Assembly: GCF_026619435.1 (NCBI RefSeq)
Contig: NZ_JAOVZQ010000001.1
Coordinates: 999,501-1,063,500, forward strand
Direction: 5' to 3'
From: Hoeflea ulvae
Lineage (GTDB): Bacteria > Pseudomonadota > Alphaproteobacteria > Rhizobiales > Rhizobiaceae
DNA length: 64,000 nucleotides
Shown: in pieces, positions 1 through 8,811 of the stretch
Numbering within the stretch: the first letter of the stretch is position 1
How the letters are laid out: the number at the start of each line of letters is the position of its first letter
The notes under the pieces: generated by a model
Database searches by the model: none
The model's input: only the letters and a program-made list of their open reading frames with translations
Told to the model about the DNA's origin: nothing
Made by a program: the position numbers and the translations under genes

Positions 1-582
1 TCCCGATGCCGCCTTGTTGGGCAGGCCGGGACGGATGCAGATCGTCGGCAGCCGGATCGCCATGCCGTCGAAAAAGCCGCGGCGGGTATAATCCTGCAGC
101 AGCAATTCGCAAATGGCCTTCTGGGTGCCGTAGCTGGTCATCGGCGCCCTGACGAAAATGTCATCGATCTCGTCGGGCATCGGGGAGCCGAAGACCGCGA
201 TCGAGGAGGCAAACACCAGGCGCGGACAATAGCCGTGCTGAAGGGAGATCTGCCGCACCGCATCGAACAGATAGCGGGTGCCGTCCAGGTTGATGCTGTA
301 GCCCTTGTCGAAATCCTGCTCCGCCTCGCCCGACACGATGGCTGCCAGATGCACGATCACATCCGGCCGGTCAGCGAGCAGTTGCGGCGCCGTGCTCGGC
401 TCCGAAATGTCCAGCGCCAGCCGGGTGACGGCGCCTTCGAACCCGGCAGGAACCTGCGGCTCGACGGCATCGACCAAGGTTAGCTTTTCGACCGACTGCG
501 TGCCCAGCATGCCGCAACGTGAAATCGCACCAACAAATTTGCGTCCGACCATGCCGGCTGCCCCGATAATCAACACATGCAT
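1..582 (-). CDS. denD: NAD-dependent epimerase/dehydratase, D-erythronate dehydrogenase-like (partial, 3' end outside window)
   Basis: The first 194 residues are present and the frame runs off the left edge, so the C-terminus is missing. It starts MHVLIIGAAGMVG, giving the Rossmann glycine motif at residues 7-13. The extended-SDR catalytic set is visible: Ser126/127 in VFASS, Tyr151 and Lys155 in SYGTQK. The NLDGT segment near residue 98 is also typical of extended SDRs. The sequence resembles DenD-type dehydrogenases, which oxidise D-erythronate at C2 in tetronate catabolism, but the substrate cannot be read from the fold alone. Another sugar-nucleotide or sugar-acid dehydrogenase remains possible. 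The start ATG follows GGGAGGGAAC. No operon partner is visible because the neighbours lie outside the window. Confidence 0.75.
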   Translation of the reverse strand, partial: MHVLIIGAAGMVGRKFVGAISRCGMLGTQSVEKLTLVDAVEPQVPAGFEGAVTRLALDISEPSTAPQLLADRPDVIVHLAAIVSGEAEQDFDKGYSINLDGTRYLFDAVRQISLQHGYCPRLVFASSIAVFGSPMPDEIDDIFVRAPMTSYGTQKAICELLLQDYTRRGFFDGMAIRLPTICIRPGLPNKAASG

Positions 583-1013
583 TGCAAGTTCCCTCCCGGT
601 TGGCGGCGATCCTAGATGCATGCCCGGTGGCGCGCAAACAAACAGTGCATGAATAGTGCGGATCCGGCATCCATGCCATCAGCGGGCCCGCGTCACTCGA
701 ATGCTGATGCTCGGGTGACGGACGCAAAGGTCAGATCCAGGTTTTATGGCCATGTCTATCGTGTTCTCTTGAGGAAAATTCCCGTTATCCGCACACTTGT
801 TCAGTGTAAATAAAATTTGAGACAGAAATATAAAATCTAATCTAAATAAAAATGCAATATTACTGTGAGTTTAGTTTGTATTGAATTGATAAACAAGGGA
901 AATATGAAAGATGATACGTCATCAATTGTGAGATTTATTTTCCAGTGCGTGTTACAAATGCTTTCTCGCATGCGGTTCTGCATGCGGTGACACAACTTTG
1001 ATTGGACACAAAT
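583..1013. other. AT-rich intergenic region
   Basis: This 431 bp gap separates the leftward dehydrogenase from the rightward small membrane protein. The part from about 780 to 960 is strikingly AT-rich against a GC-rich background, with runs such as AATATAAAATCTAATC. It holds a small dyad (GATGA-TACG-TCATC, 910-923) and a possible 28-codon reading frame at 904-990 preceded by AAGGGA. The region presumably carries divergent promoters; I could not assign a -35/-10 pair confidently. Confidence 0.5.
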
Positions 1014-1361
1014 ATGCAGATTCCGAAATGGACACAGCCGGCCTTGTTGGGCGCATGCGCAGGCGCTGTTGCACTGGCTATCGTAGGATTCAACTGGGGC
1101 GGCTGGATGACCAGTACCTCTGCTGCAGACATGTCGAACGATGAATCCAAGGCTGCCGTCGCCATGGTCCTGACACCCTATTGCGTACAGAAATCTGAAA
1201 ACGACCCGCTCGCGGCCGGCGTGCTGGCGGAACTCAAGGATGCCAACGGCTACAAGCGGCGCGGCATTGTCGAAAAAGCCGGCTGGGCGACTCCGCTGGG
1301 TGCCGACAAGCCGGATCGTGACCTTGCCGAGGCGTGTCAGATCGCACTGGACGACGCCTAA
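1014..1361 (+). CDS. conserved small single-pass membrane protein, function unknown
   Basis: The 115-residue protein begins MQIPKW and has one hydrophobic segment at about residues 8-26 (ALLGACAGAVALAIVGF), followed by a 90-residue soluble domain. I recall similar MQ(I/F)PKWT... proteins in rhizobia, but no function is known to me. The soluble part has a single Cys (CVQKS) and a conserved-looking PYC/LGAD pattern. The segment is an uncleaved anchor or signal anchor. An in-frame TTG lies four codons upstream at 1002, but the ATG gives the more usual family N-terminus. It appears monocistronic, with a large hairpin 9 bp after its stop. Confidence 0.7.
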   Translation: MQIPKWTQPALLGACAGAVALAIVGFNWGGWMTSTSAADMSNDESKAAVAMVLTPYCVQKSENDPLAAGVLAELKDANGYKRRGIVEKAGWATPLGADKPDRDLAEACQIALDDA

Positions 1362-1693
1362 ACACCTCACACCCCGACCGGATGCAAGTGGCATGCAACC
1401 TGTTGCAGCCCGGTCGGGGTGACTTCTGCCGCTACAAGGGCAGCGGCTGTCCGGCCTTGCAGCCCGGGCCGCGGATCTTGCCGCATCAGCAAATCCGCAG
1501 ATTCTTCCGTCTAAGCACGCCTGCAACCTGCGGAGGCAATGATCCGCAGGTGGACAATTGCTTTGTGGCCTCGAATCCAGTTGATTGGCATTTGGACAGA
1601 GCGTGATTCTGCGCAGGATGACGCCGTCCCCGATCGCCATCTGAAAACGCTTTATGCAGATCTCGTGCTGCGGAAGCCGTGGAGACTGCACTC
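1362..1693. other. intergenic region with two hairpins
   Basis: This 332 bp gap holds two strong inverted repeats (1370-1421 and 1527-1550) and no convincing gene. The second is CCTGCGGA, 8 nt, TCCGCAGG. The end of the gap carries GGAG at 1681-1684, the ribosome-binding site of the EamA gene. Nothing else is recognised. Confidence 0.5.
1370..1421 (+). terminator. nested hairpin after the small membrane protein gene
   Basis: A perfect 12-bp stem (CACCCCGACCGG with CCGGTCGGGGTG) encloses a 28-nt loop. The loop itself contains a smaller hairpin, TGCAAC-CT-GTTGCA. There is no U-run, so it may stabilise mRNA ends or work with Rho rather than act as a classical intrinsic terminator. Confidence 0.5.
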
Positions 1694-2578
1694 ATGCCTC
1701 AAACCTTCCGGCCGGCCAGGGCGGCACTGTGGATGTGCGGATCGATCGTGTCGTTCTCGATGATGGCGGTGGCCGGTCGCTACGTGTCGGACATTCACAA
1801 CACCTTCGAGATCATGACATTCCGCTCGCTTGTCGGCCTTGTCATCGTGCTGTCTCTGGCCTTCGCCAATCGCAGGCTGGCCGAGATCCGCCGCGACCGG
1901 CTGAAGCAGCATTTCTTCAGGAACCTGTTTCATTTCACCGGGCAGAATCTCTGGTTCTTTGCCCTGGCGTCGATTCCGCTGGCACAGGTGTTCGCCCTGG
2001 AATTCACCTCACCGATCTGGGTGATCGTGTTGAGCTTCCTGTTTCTCGGTGAACGTCTGACGGGCGCCAGAATGCTTGCCGCCCTGCTGGGATTTGTCGG
2101 CATTCTGGTGGTGGCAAGGCCGGATTTCGGTGCAATGGAACCCGGAACCGTCACGGCAGCCCTGTCGGCGATCTTCTTTGCTGCCACCATCATCATGACC
2201 AAGGCTCTGACCCGGCATGAGAGCATCGTCTCGATCCTGTTCTGGCTCACCGGATTTCAGCTTTGCTTCGGCCTTGCCGCACTGGTGATGCATGACTCAG
2301 TCACCTGGCCAACGATTACGACACTGCCCTGGCTTTTCGTGATTGGTGCGGCTGGTCTGCTGGCGCATTACTGCCTGACCACCGCCCTGTCGCTGGCACC
2401 TGCGAGCTTCCTGATGCCGATCGATTTCGCCCGGCTGCCGCTGGTCGTGGTCATCGGCATGGTGCTGTTTGACGAGCAGGCCGACGTGCTGGTGCTGCTT
2501 GGCGGCGGCATCATCCTGCTAGCCAACTGGATCAATCTGCGCGGCGGAAAGCGGCCGGCAAGTCTCCCCGCCGTCTGA
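1694..2578 (+). CDS. DMT-superfamily (EamA) transporter
   Basis: This is a 294-residue, highly hydrophobic protein with about ten predicted membrane helices in two EamA repeats. The first repeat runs over residues 1-135 and ends near LLGFVGILVVARP. The second covers residues 145-285 and ends near LLGGGIILLANWINL. Members export metabolites or amino acids, or take up drugs; no substrate can be read here. The ATG at 1694 is preceded by GGAG with 9-nt spacing. An in-frame GTG lies five codons upstream but lacks a site. The gene stands alone, with tRNA-Thr convergent immediately downstream. Confidence 0.85.
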   Translation: MPQTFRPARAALWMCGSIVSFSMMAVAGRYVSDIHNTFEIMTFRSLVGLVIVLSLAFANRRLAEIRRDRLKQHFFRNLFHFTGQNLWFFALASIPLAQVFALEFTSPIWVIVLSFLFLGERLTGARMLAALLGFVGILVVARPDFGAMEPGTVTAALSAIFFAATIIMTKALTRHESIVSILFWLTGFQLCFGLAALVMHDSVTWPTITTLPWLFVIGAAGLLAHYCLTTALSLAPASFLMPIDFARLPLVVVIGMVLFDEQADVLVLLGGGIILLANWINLRGGKRPASLPAV

Positions 2579-2609
2579 ACCGTCGCCGATCGTCATGATA
2601 TAAGGGAAG

Positions 2610-2685
2610 TGGTGCCGCTTGCAGGACTCGAACCTGCGACCCCATCATTACGAATGATGTGCTCTACCACCTGAGCTAAAGCGGC
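2610..2685 (-). tRNA. tRNA-Thr (anticodon CGT)
   Basis: The complementary strand gives a full cloverleaf. The acceptor GCCGCTT pairs with AAGCGGC, followed by discriminator A and an encoded CCA. The D-arm has GCTC...GAGC, and the anticodon loop TTCGTAA sits on a five-pair stem (ATCAT/ATGAT). The T-arm carries GGTTCGAGTCC. Anticodon CGT reads ACG threonine codons. It is convergent with the EamA gene. Confidence 0.97.
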
Positions 2686-2843
2686 GGACCGGTGGGTGGC
2701 TCAAGCCACCCGACCGGTTGAGGCGCAAATACCGTGATTGGGCCTCGAATTCAAGCGGCCATGCGCGAGCGCCGCGTTTTTTGGTCCCGGGCCGAGCCGC
2801 AGCAAGCCGAGGCACCGAAGCCCGGTCCGGGACGGACGCGGCT

Positions 2844-3802
2844 TTACAGCGCCAGGCGCTGGCGCGTGGACTTGTATTCGCTTTCGAGCCGGTCGACGAG
2901 ATCGGCGACGGGGCCGACCTTCTTGACCGCACCGATGCCCTGGCCGCAGCCCCAGATTTCCTTCCAGGCTTTCGGCCCGGATGTTGCGCTGTCGAAATCC
3001 ATCTTGGTCGGGTCGGCTTCGGGCAGATTGTCCGGATCCATTCCGGAGGCGGCAATCGAGGGCTTGAGATAATTGCCCGGAATGCCGGTGAAATAGTTGG
3101 AATAGACAATGTCCTTGGCGACGCTGTCGACGATCATCTGCTTGTATTCATCCACCGCGCGGGCTTCGTCCGTGGCAATGAAGGGCGAGCCGATATAGGC
3201 CATGTCGGCGCCCATTGCCTGGGCGGCAAGCACGGCGCCGCCGGTGGAGATTGCGCCAGAGAGCAGCAGCGGGCCGTCAAACCATTCGCGGATCTCCTGG
3301 ATCAGCGCGAAGGGGGAGAGCGGACCGGCATGGCCACCGGCGCCGGCTGCAACGGCGATCAGGCCGTCGGCGCCTTTCTTGATGGCCGAGTGGGCATGGC
3401 GGTTGTTGATGATGTCATGCAGCACGATGCCGCCATAGGAATGGATCGCCGCATTGACCTCGGGCACCGCGCCGAGTGAGGAAATCACAACCGGCACCTT
3501 GTATTTGACGCACATGGTCAGATCGTGCTCGAGCCGTGTGTTGGAGCGGTGGACGATCTGGTTGACGGCAAAGGGGCCGCCGGGCGGTCCGGGTTCTTGG
3601 CGTTGTGGTCGGCAAGGCCTTCGGTGATTTCGGCCAGCCACTCATCGAGCTGGGCTTCGGGACGGGCATTGAGCGCGGGAAACGAGCCCATCACGCCGGC
3701 CTTGCACTGGGCCATGACCAGCGGCGGATGCGAAATGATGAACAGAGGCGCGGCAACCACGGGCAGCCGGAAATTGTCTTTGAGGATGGCGGGAAGTGTC
3801 AT
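2844..3802 (-). pseudogene. nitronate monooxygenase (2-nitropropane dioxygenase family), frameshifted as sequenced
   Basis: This FMN-dependent family oxidises nitronates such as propionate-3-nitronate. The N-terminal frame (MTLPAILKDNFRLPVVAAP...) stops matching after DRPAAP. The rest (FAVNQIVH... to RQRLAL) is in the next frame. Adding one base to the GGGG run at 3573-3576 restores a continuous protein of about 319 residues, the usual length. Visible motifs are the FMN-barrel start LPVVAAPLF, the active-site His in AGAGGHAG and the phosphate-binding GAISTGGA. The start ATG follows GAGG. A 20-bp palindrome lies 20 bp upstream of the start and is shared with two lipid-degradation promoters. 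Either a sequencing error or a recent pseudogene; I favour error. Confidence 0.85.
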
Positions 3803-3821
3803 GGAGCCTCGCAAATTGCTG

Positions 3822-3841
3822 TGACGTTTACGCAAACGTCA
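3822..3841. promoter_or_regulatory. palindromic operator, site A of a three-site set
   Basis: TGACGTTT-ACGC-AAACGTCA is a dyad with 8-bp arms, 20 bp upstream of the nitronate monooxygenase ATG. It matches the reverse complement of site C (61137-61156) at 18 of 20 positions and shares TGACGTTTACG with site B (21261-21274). The arrangement resembles LiuR-type MerR-family operators; the MerR protein at 61371-61781 is the candidate binder (inference). Confidence 0.65.
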
Positions 3842-4058
3842 ATTTTCATAGCAGAGCCGGGCGGTGCTGAAAAGCCGCTTGCCAACGGCACCGGGTCCAC
3901 AACTCGATGGTCCCCGAAGCCGCTGCGTGCTTGAGTTTTGCGGGGTTAGCGGATACGCACAAGAAAAATGGCACGCGTCGACCGCCGGCGACTGCCGGGC
4001 CTCGGCCAATTTTCAAGCCCCTGGCGATGGCCAGACCACGCGGCACGGAGACAGACCA

Positions 4059-5345
4059 TTGAGCGGCATGGAATCGGCAATTCGCGAAGCATTGGACAAG
4101 GCGGGAATTCCTGGCGCACAGGCGCGCCAGCGGATTTACGAAGCCGCCCGTGCCGCACTTGATCGAAGCCTCGATCGTCAGGACATCACCGATGCGGCGC
4201 GGATTCACGAGCACCGGCAGCGGCTGGAAAGCCTGATCGCCGACATCGAGGCCGAATGGACGCCGCCGGGCGGCGATGCCGCTGCACCCCCGGTCTCCAA
4301 TCCGCAACACCCGGCGCCTGACCCGGCCGAGGCGGCCTGGCCCGCCCCCGAACGCCCCGTATATGACACTTCCGAAGCGCTGGGACCGGAGCAGGACGGC
4401 ATTGACCAGTACCGCCCGGGAAACGTCGCTGGACTGGCAGGTCAGACCCCGCCGGCAGCCGGGTCGCACGCCGCGGCCCCTGTTGTTTCGCCCGTGTCGC
4501 AAAAACCGCGGAGCGCGGCAGCACCCGGTGGTGAAGCAGCTCTGGATTTTGTCCCCGACGCAGGCAGCCATGCCGCCGCGGCCGAGCCGGTGGCCGTGCC
4601 GGATGCCGAGCGCCCGCCCCACATTGAGGCTCCTGCGCCGGCCGCTGCAAAGCCCGCCAGGAAGGTCAAGCTTCCCAAGGAACGCAAGCCGAAGCGCCGA
4701 CGGGGCGCCTTCGCATCGATATTCTCTGCAGCGGTGATGCTGTCATTTCTGGGCATTGGTGTCTGGTGGCTGATCGAGGTTGGCGCGCTGAAGTCTGCGT
4801 CAGAGCGTGACACCGGCGTGCCCAACCCGCCGCCGTCCCTGAGCCGCGACGATTTTGCAGGCGGGCCACAGCAATTCAACCCCGGCGCCGGCTTTTCCGG
4901 CGAATGGGCCAATGTCTTCACACCCGGCCGCGACGGTGCGCCCCAGATCCGCGGCAATGCCAGCGCCGAGGTGATCGAGCAGGCCGATGGCAATGTGCTC
5001 AGGATCATCTCGGGCAGCGGTGATGCCAGTGGCGAGGTGCTGGTGCCGCTCGGAGCGGACGTGATGCAGGCCATGGCCGGGCGTCAGTCGGTGCTGGCGC
5101 TGACCGTGCGGTCGGCGTCTCCCGATACCACGCAGATCTATGTCAAATGCGAGTTTTCCGTTCTGGGCGATTGCGGTCGCCGTCGCTTCGACGTGACCTA
5201 TGAGACCACGGATATCCTGTTCAGCCTGGATTACGACCGGGCGCTGGCCCCCAATGAGGGCGGCAATCTGGTGATCAACAGCGATATCTCCGGGGAAAGC
5301 AAGGGCATTGACCTCTTGGCGGTGCGGATCCGGCCGCTGAACTAG
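4059..5345 (+). CDS. putative single-pass membrane protein with C-terminal beta-rich domain, unknown function
   Basis: The protein has about 428 residues. The N-terminal 70 residues are helical and charged (AIREALDKAG...), resembling a rhizobial family of unknown role. Residues of about 75-205 form an Ala/Pro-rich linker, followed by a basic patch (KLPKERKPKRRR). One membrane helix lies near residues 217-240. The C-terminal 170 residues look like a beta-sandwich, possibly carbohydrate-binding, and should be periplasmic. The TTG at 4059 is preceded by GGAG with 8-nt spacing and gives MSGMESAIRE; the ATG three codons later is the alternative. The frame is open upstream, but that part has no family look. 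A strong bidirectional hairpin follows. Confidence 0.7.
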   Translation: MSGMESAIREALDKAGIPGAQARQRIYEAARAALDRSLDRQDITDAARIHEHRQRLESLIADIEAEWTPPGGDAAAPPVSNPQHPAPDPAEAAWPAPERPVYDTSEALGPEQDGIDQYRPGNVAGLAGQTPPAAGSHAAAPVVSPVSQKPRSAAAPGGEAALDFVPDAGSHAAAAEPVAVPDAERPPHIEAPAPAAAKPARKVKLPKERKPKRRRGAFASIFSAAVMLSFLGIGVWWLIEVGALKSASERDTGVPNPPPSLSRDDFAGGPQQFNPGAGFSGEWANVFTPGRDGAPQIRGNASAEVIEQADGNVLRIISGSGDASGEVLVPLGADVMQAMAGRQSVLALTVRSASPDTTQIYVKCEFSVLGDCGRRRFDVTYETTDILFSLDYDRALAPNEGGNLVINSDISGESKGIDLLAVRIRPLN

Positions 5346-5395
5346 ACGCCTGCGCACCCGTCCGCGGTTCGGCTGAATGGCCGCGTCACAACCAT

Positions 5396-5435
5396 CCCGA
5401 CCGCTGGCAAAGATTGCCGCCAGCGGTCGGGATTT
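5396..5435. terminator. bidirectional terminator hairpin
   Basis: A perfect 13-bp stem (CCCGACCGCTGGC with GCCAGCGGTCGGG) has a 10-nt loop and is followed by ATTT. It sits between two convergent genes, as expected for a shared terminator. Confidence 0.8.
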
Positions 5436-5446
5436 AGACTTGGAGC

Positions 5447-5893
5447 CTATTCGCAGACCTGCAGCGGGCCGAACTGGATGCAGGTTCCGCTGCGTCCGAA
5501 ACTCCGGCCGCTCACGCGCCTGCAAAGCTCGCGATTGTCGCGCCGGAACCGGTTGGACTGCCGGCACTGCCGTTCCAGATCTCGGCGGCTGGTGCGTCTG
5601 CCGCCCCGATCATCCCGCCCGCGGCCCCGGTCGTCGCGACCGCCCCTGTCATTCCGTCGGTTTCTTTCGTCCCGGAACTGGGCGAGGTTAATGAGGTCAT
5701 CATCGAGCTCAACCCCGGTAGAGCCGGCAGCGGGTGAAGCCTGGACGTGGCTGACGCCAAGCTGGCTCGCGATATACACTGACCCGAAGGCGGCACCGGC
5801 GCCAAGAATAAATTTTCGTCGCGACAGGGCAGCCTGCGCGGTGGTTTTGCTTTCGGATGAAGCCATGAGCTTTTTCAGGAATGTGACGAGCAT
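5447..5893 (-). CDS. secreted Arg/Asp/Gly-rich protein with Tat-type signal
   Basis: This is a 148-residue protein. Residues 22-45 form a twin-arginine-like signal (LSRRKFILGAGAAFG, RR at 25-26), with probable cleavage after HVQA near residue 52. Residues of about 72-105 are a low-complexity run rich in Arg, Asp and Gly. The C-terminus has four cysteines (ERQC, ELC, GTC, QVC), so disulfides or a cofactor are possible. I do not recognise a function. The ATG at 5893 follows GGAGAGGA; the internal ATG at 5866 lacks such a site. The gene is monocistronic and convergent with the preceding membrane-protein gene. Confidence 0.65.
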   Translation of the reverse strand: MLVTFLKKLMASSESKTTAQAALSRRKFILGAGAAFGSVYIASQLGVSHVQASPAAGSTGVELDDDLINLAQFRDERNRRNDRGGRDDRGRGRDDRGGRRTSRRDLERQCRQSNRFRRDNRELCRRVSGRSFGRSGTCIQFGPLQVCE

Positions 5894-6144
5894 GATACGA
5901 TGTCCTCTCCAGGTCAAAAGGGACACCAGAGGCCCCTTGGGAAACGAGGACGGGAGCATCCCGGTGCGCCGTATGTGCACAGCAGGATTACGCCGTCTTC
6001 AGCCTGTGATAACTCGGTGACGCGCATAAGGTTGCATGGCAACCGGCGCCATCGCGCCGGCCGCGTTCCCGCCACCAGCCGACAGCCCCTGATGAGCTTG
6101 GGCAGATAGAATCAGCTGCGGGACCGGACCGCACGGTTGGCGGT

Positions 6145-7731
6145 TCAGAAGCCCTTTTTCAGGGATCCGAGTATGCCTCGCACCAGCGCGCGACCGAGCG
6201 ATGTGGCCGCTGATCGCGCCACCGATTTGATCACCGTCTCGGTGACCGTCTGGCGCCGGTAACCAGGCCGTTTCGTGCTCTTCCGCCGGCGCGGGGACTG
6301 GCTGCGGCCGCGGTCGTCCTCATCGTTTTCGTCGCCATAGCCGGGGAGAGTCCAGCGCCGGCTTTCGGGCCGTTCCTGTTCCTTTTCCTCCTCGCGCTTG
6401 CGCTCGTCTTCCTCCGCCTTGGCGGCTTCCTCGGCGCGCCGCTGCAGCATTTCAAAGGCACTGTCGCGGTCCAGATCAACATCATACTGTCCTGCCACCG
6501 GGCTGACCGCCATCACTTTCACCCGTTCGGGTTCGGTGATCGGGCCGAGCCGCGAGGACGGCGGCCTGACCAGGGTGCGCTCCACCATCGAGGGCACGCC
6601 CTTGGCGCCAAGCGTGGAGACAAGGGCTTCGCCGACGCCCAGTTGCGTGATCGCCTCGAAGCAATCAAAGGCCGGATTGGGCCGGAAGGTTTCGGCCGCC
6701 ACCTTGACGGCCTTCTGCTCGCGCGGCGTATAGGCCCGGAGCGCATGCTGGATGCGGTTGCCGAGCTGGGAGAGAACGGTTTCGGGAACATCGAGCGGGT
6801 TCTGGGTGACGAAATAGACGCCGACGCCCTTGGACCGTATCAGCCGGACCACCTGCTCGACCCGGTCGATCAGGATCTTTGGCGCCTCGTCGAACAACAG
6901 ATGTGCCTCGTCGAAAAAGAACACCAGCCGCGGCTTGTCGGAATCGCCGATTTCAGGCAGTTCCTCGAACAGTTCCGACAACAGCCACAGCAGGAAGGTG
7001 CCGTAAAGCCGCGGATTCATCATCAGCTTGTCGGCAGCCAGCACCGAGATCGCGCCGCGCCCGTCATTGGTGGTGCGCATGATGTCGGAAATTTTCAGCG
7101 CCGGTTCACCGAAGAAGTTTTCGGCCCCCTGCTGCTCCAGCACCAGCAATCCGCGCTGGATCGTCGACAGCGACTGCTTGGTGATGTTGCCATACATGGC
7201 CGAGAGGCTCTCGGTCTCGCTCGCCATATAGGCCAGCAGCGATCGCAGGTCCTTGAGGTCGAGAAGCGGCAATCCGTTTTCGTCAGCCAGCTTGAAGGCG
7301 ATGTTGAGCACGCCCTCCTGCGCATCCGACATGTCCATCAGCCGCGCCAGCAGCAGCGGTCCCATCTCGGAGATCGTGGTGCGGACGCGGTGCCCTTTGT
7401 CCCCGAACAGATCCCAGAAGATCACCGGGAATTCCTGGAATTCGTACGGATCAAGCCCAATGGTCGTGGCGCGCTTTTCCAGGAAATCCTTGTATTCGCC
7501 GATCTGGGCAATGCCTGACAGGTCGCCTTTGACATCGGCGCAGAACACCGGCACGCCGGCATTGGAAAAGCTTTCGGCCAGGATCTGCAGGGTCACGGTC
7601 TTGCCGGTGCCGGTGGCGCCGGTGATCAGCCCGTGCCGGTTGGCATATTTGAGGTCGAGATATTCGCCCTTGTTGATGCTGTCGTCGGGGTTGCGGCTGG
7701 TGCCGACATAGAGCTTGCCGTCTTCGAGCAT
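6145..7731 (-). CDS. HerA/DUF853-family ATPase (helicase HerA-like)
   Basis: About 528 residues. This FtsK/HerA-like P-loop ATPase family (E. coli YjgR type) is widespread and poorly characterised; a DNA-translocating role is inferred from homology. Walker A is GATGTGKT near residues 38-45. Walker B is [11 protein letters not shown] in the middle of the protein, and a sensor-like FVTQNP follows. The C-terminal 100 residues are low-complexity and charged ([17 protein letters not shown], then Arg/Ser-rich), ending [18 protein letters not shown] chose the ATG at 7731 because GAGG precedes it and [10 protein letters not shown] is the family start; an ATG seven codons earlier (7752) lacks a site. 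The gene is transcribed divergently from rfbF. Confidence 0.85.
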   Translation of the reverse strand: MLEDGKLYVGTSRNPDDSINKGEYLDLKYANRHGLITGATGTGKTVTLQILAESFSNAGVPVFCADVKGDLSGIAQIGEYKDFLEKRATTIGLDPYEFQEFPVIFWDLFGDKGHRVRTTISEMGPLLLARLMDMSDAQEGVLNIAFKLADENGLPLLDLKDLRSLLAYMASETESLSAMYGNITKQSLSTIQRGLLVLEQQGAENFFGEPALKISDIMRTTNDGRGAISVLAADKLMMNPRLYGTFLLWLLSELFEELPEIGDSDKPRLVFFFDEAHLLFDEAPKILIDRVEQVVRLIRSKGVGVYFVTQNPLDVPETVLSQLGNRIQHALRAYTPREQKAVKVAAETFRPNPAFDCFEAITQLGVGEALVSTLGAKGVPSMVERTLVRPPSSRLGPITEPERVKVMAVSPVAGQYDVDLDRDSAFEMLQRRAEEAAKAEEDERKREEEKEQERPESRRWTLPGYGDENDEDDRGRSQSPRRRKSTKRPGYRRQTVTETVIKSVARSAATSLGRALVRGILGSLKKGF

Positions 7732-8040
7732 GGTGTCCTCGCGCTGTGCCATATCGGGCGGGTGGGCTTTTGCATGCGCCGCGCGCAGGCTTCACCGTCA
7801 CTTATAGGCAAGCCATGCCGCCGGAACAATGGTTGATGCCGCCGTCGCCGGCTCCGTCCCCGCCAGCCTCGGAACAGCTTGATCGCCTATGCTTGCAAGG
7901 CTTGAAGCCAGGGGAATATCGGGCGCCATGGACCATGGGCCAACAACCGAGCCTGAAAACACCGGCCGGCCATCCGGCCCTGCCGGTGGGCGCAGCCATG
8001 TCCCGCGCTGTCGTGACTGGCGCATTCGGGGAGCCACATC
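7732..8040. other. divergent intergenic region between the HerA-like gene and rfbF
   Basis: The gap of about 309 bp must hold promoters for both flanking genes. I see no convincing hairpin, operator or small gene in it. Its composition matches the neighbouring coding DNA, so a degenerate coding remnant cannot be excluded. Confidence 0.4.
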
Positions 8041-8811
8041 ATGAAGGTTGTCATCCTGGCCGGCGGCCTCGGCTCACGGCTGTCGGAAGAAACCCATCTC
8101 AAGCCGAAACCGATGGTGGAGATCGGCGGGCGGCCGATCCTGTGGCACATCATGAAGCTCTATCACGCCCATGGCTTGAGCGATTTCATCATCTGCTGCG
8201 GCTTTCGCGGCTATGTGATCAAGGAATATTTCGCCAATTATGCGCTGCACATGTCGGACATGACCTTCAACATGTCCGACAACACCGTGCATTTCCATCG
8301 CCAGAGCGCCGAGGACTGGCGGGTCACGCTGGTCGACACCGGCGAAACCACGCTCACCGGCGGCCGTCTCAAGCGGGTGGCCTCCTATCTCGAAGGCGAA
8401 GACAGCTTCTGCTTCACCTATGGCGACGGCCTGTCCGATGTCGACATTTCCGCAACGCTGACCTTTCACAAGGACCATGGCCGACTGGCCACGGTGACAG
8501 CGGTGCGCCCGCCGGCCCGGTTCGGGGCGCTCAAGCTCGATGGCGATTCGGTTCAGGGTTTCATCGAGAAACCCGAGGGCGAGGGCGGTTTCATCAATGG
8601 CGGCTTCTTCGTCCTGTCCACCCCGGTGCTCGATCGCATTGAGGGCGATCGCACGAGTTTCGAGGGCGAGCCCCTGGCCGCACTGGCCCGGGACGGCGAG
8701 CTGCGGGCCCATTTCCATCGCGGCTTCTGGCAACCCATGGACACCATGCGTGACAAGAACATGCTCGAGGCGCTGTGGAGCGAGGGGAAAGCGCCTTGGA
8801 AAAGCTGGTAG
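8041..8811 (+). CDS. rfbF: glucose-1-phosphate cytidylyltransferase
   Basis: The 256-residue enzyme makes CDP-glucose from CTP and glucose-1-phosphate, the first step of CDP-deoxysugar synthesis for surface polysaccharide. The nucleotidyltransferase signature LAGGLGSRLSEET lies at residues 6-18, with KPKPMVEIGGRPILWH following. The metal-binding acidic motif is YGDGLSDVD in the middle, and FINGGFFV and WQPMDTMRD are typical family segments. Length is that of the family. The gene heads a tightly packed cluster (rfbF-rfbG-epimerase-methyltransferase). Its last 16 bases overlap the chosen rfbG start. Confidence 0.95.
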   Translation: MKVVILAGGLGSRLSEETHLKPKPMVEIGGRPILWHIMKLYHAHGLSDFIICCGFRGYVIKEYFANYALHMSDMTFNMSDNTVHFHRQSAEDWRVTLVDTGETTLTGGRLKRVASYLEGEDSFCFTYGDGLSDVDISATLTFHKDHGRLATVTAVRPPARFGALKLDGDSVQGFIEKPEGEGGFINGGFFVLSTPVLDRIEGDRTSFEGEPLAALARDGELRAHFHRGFWQPMDTMRDKNMLEALWSEGKAPWKSW

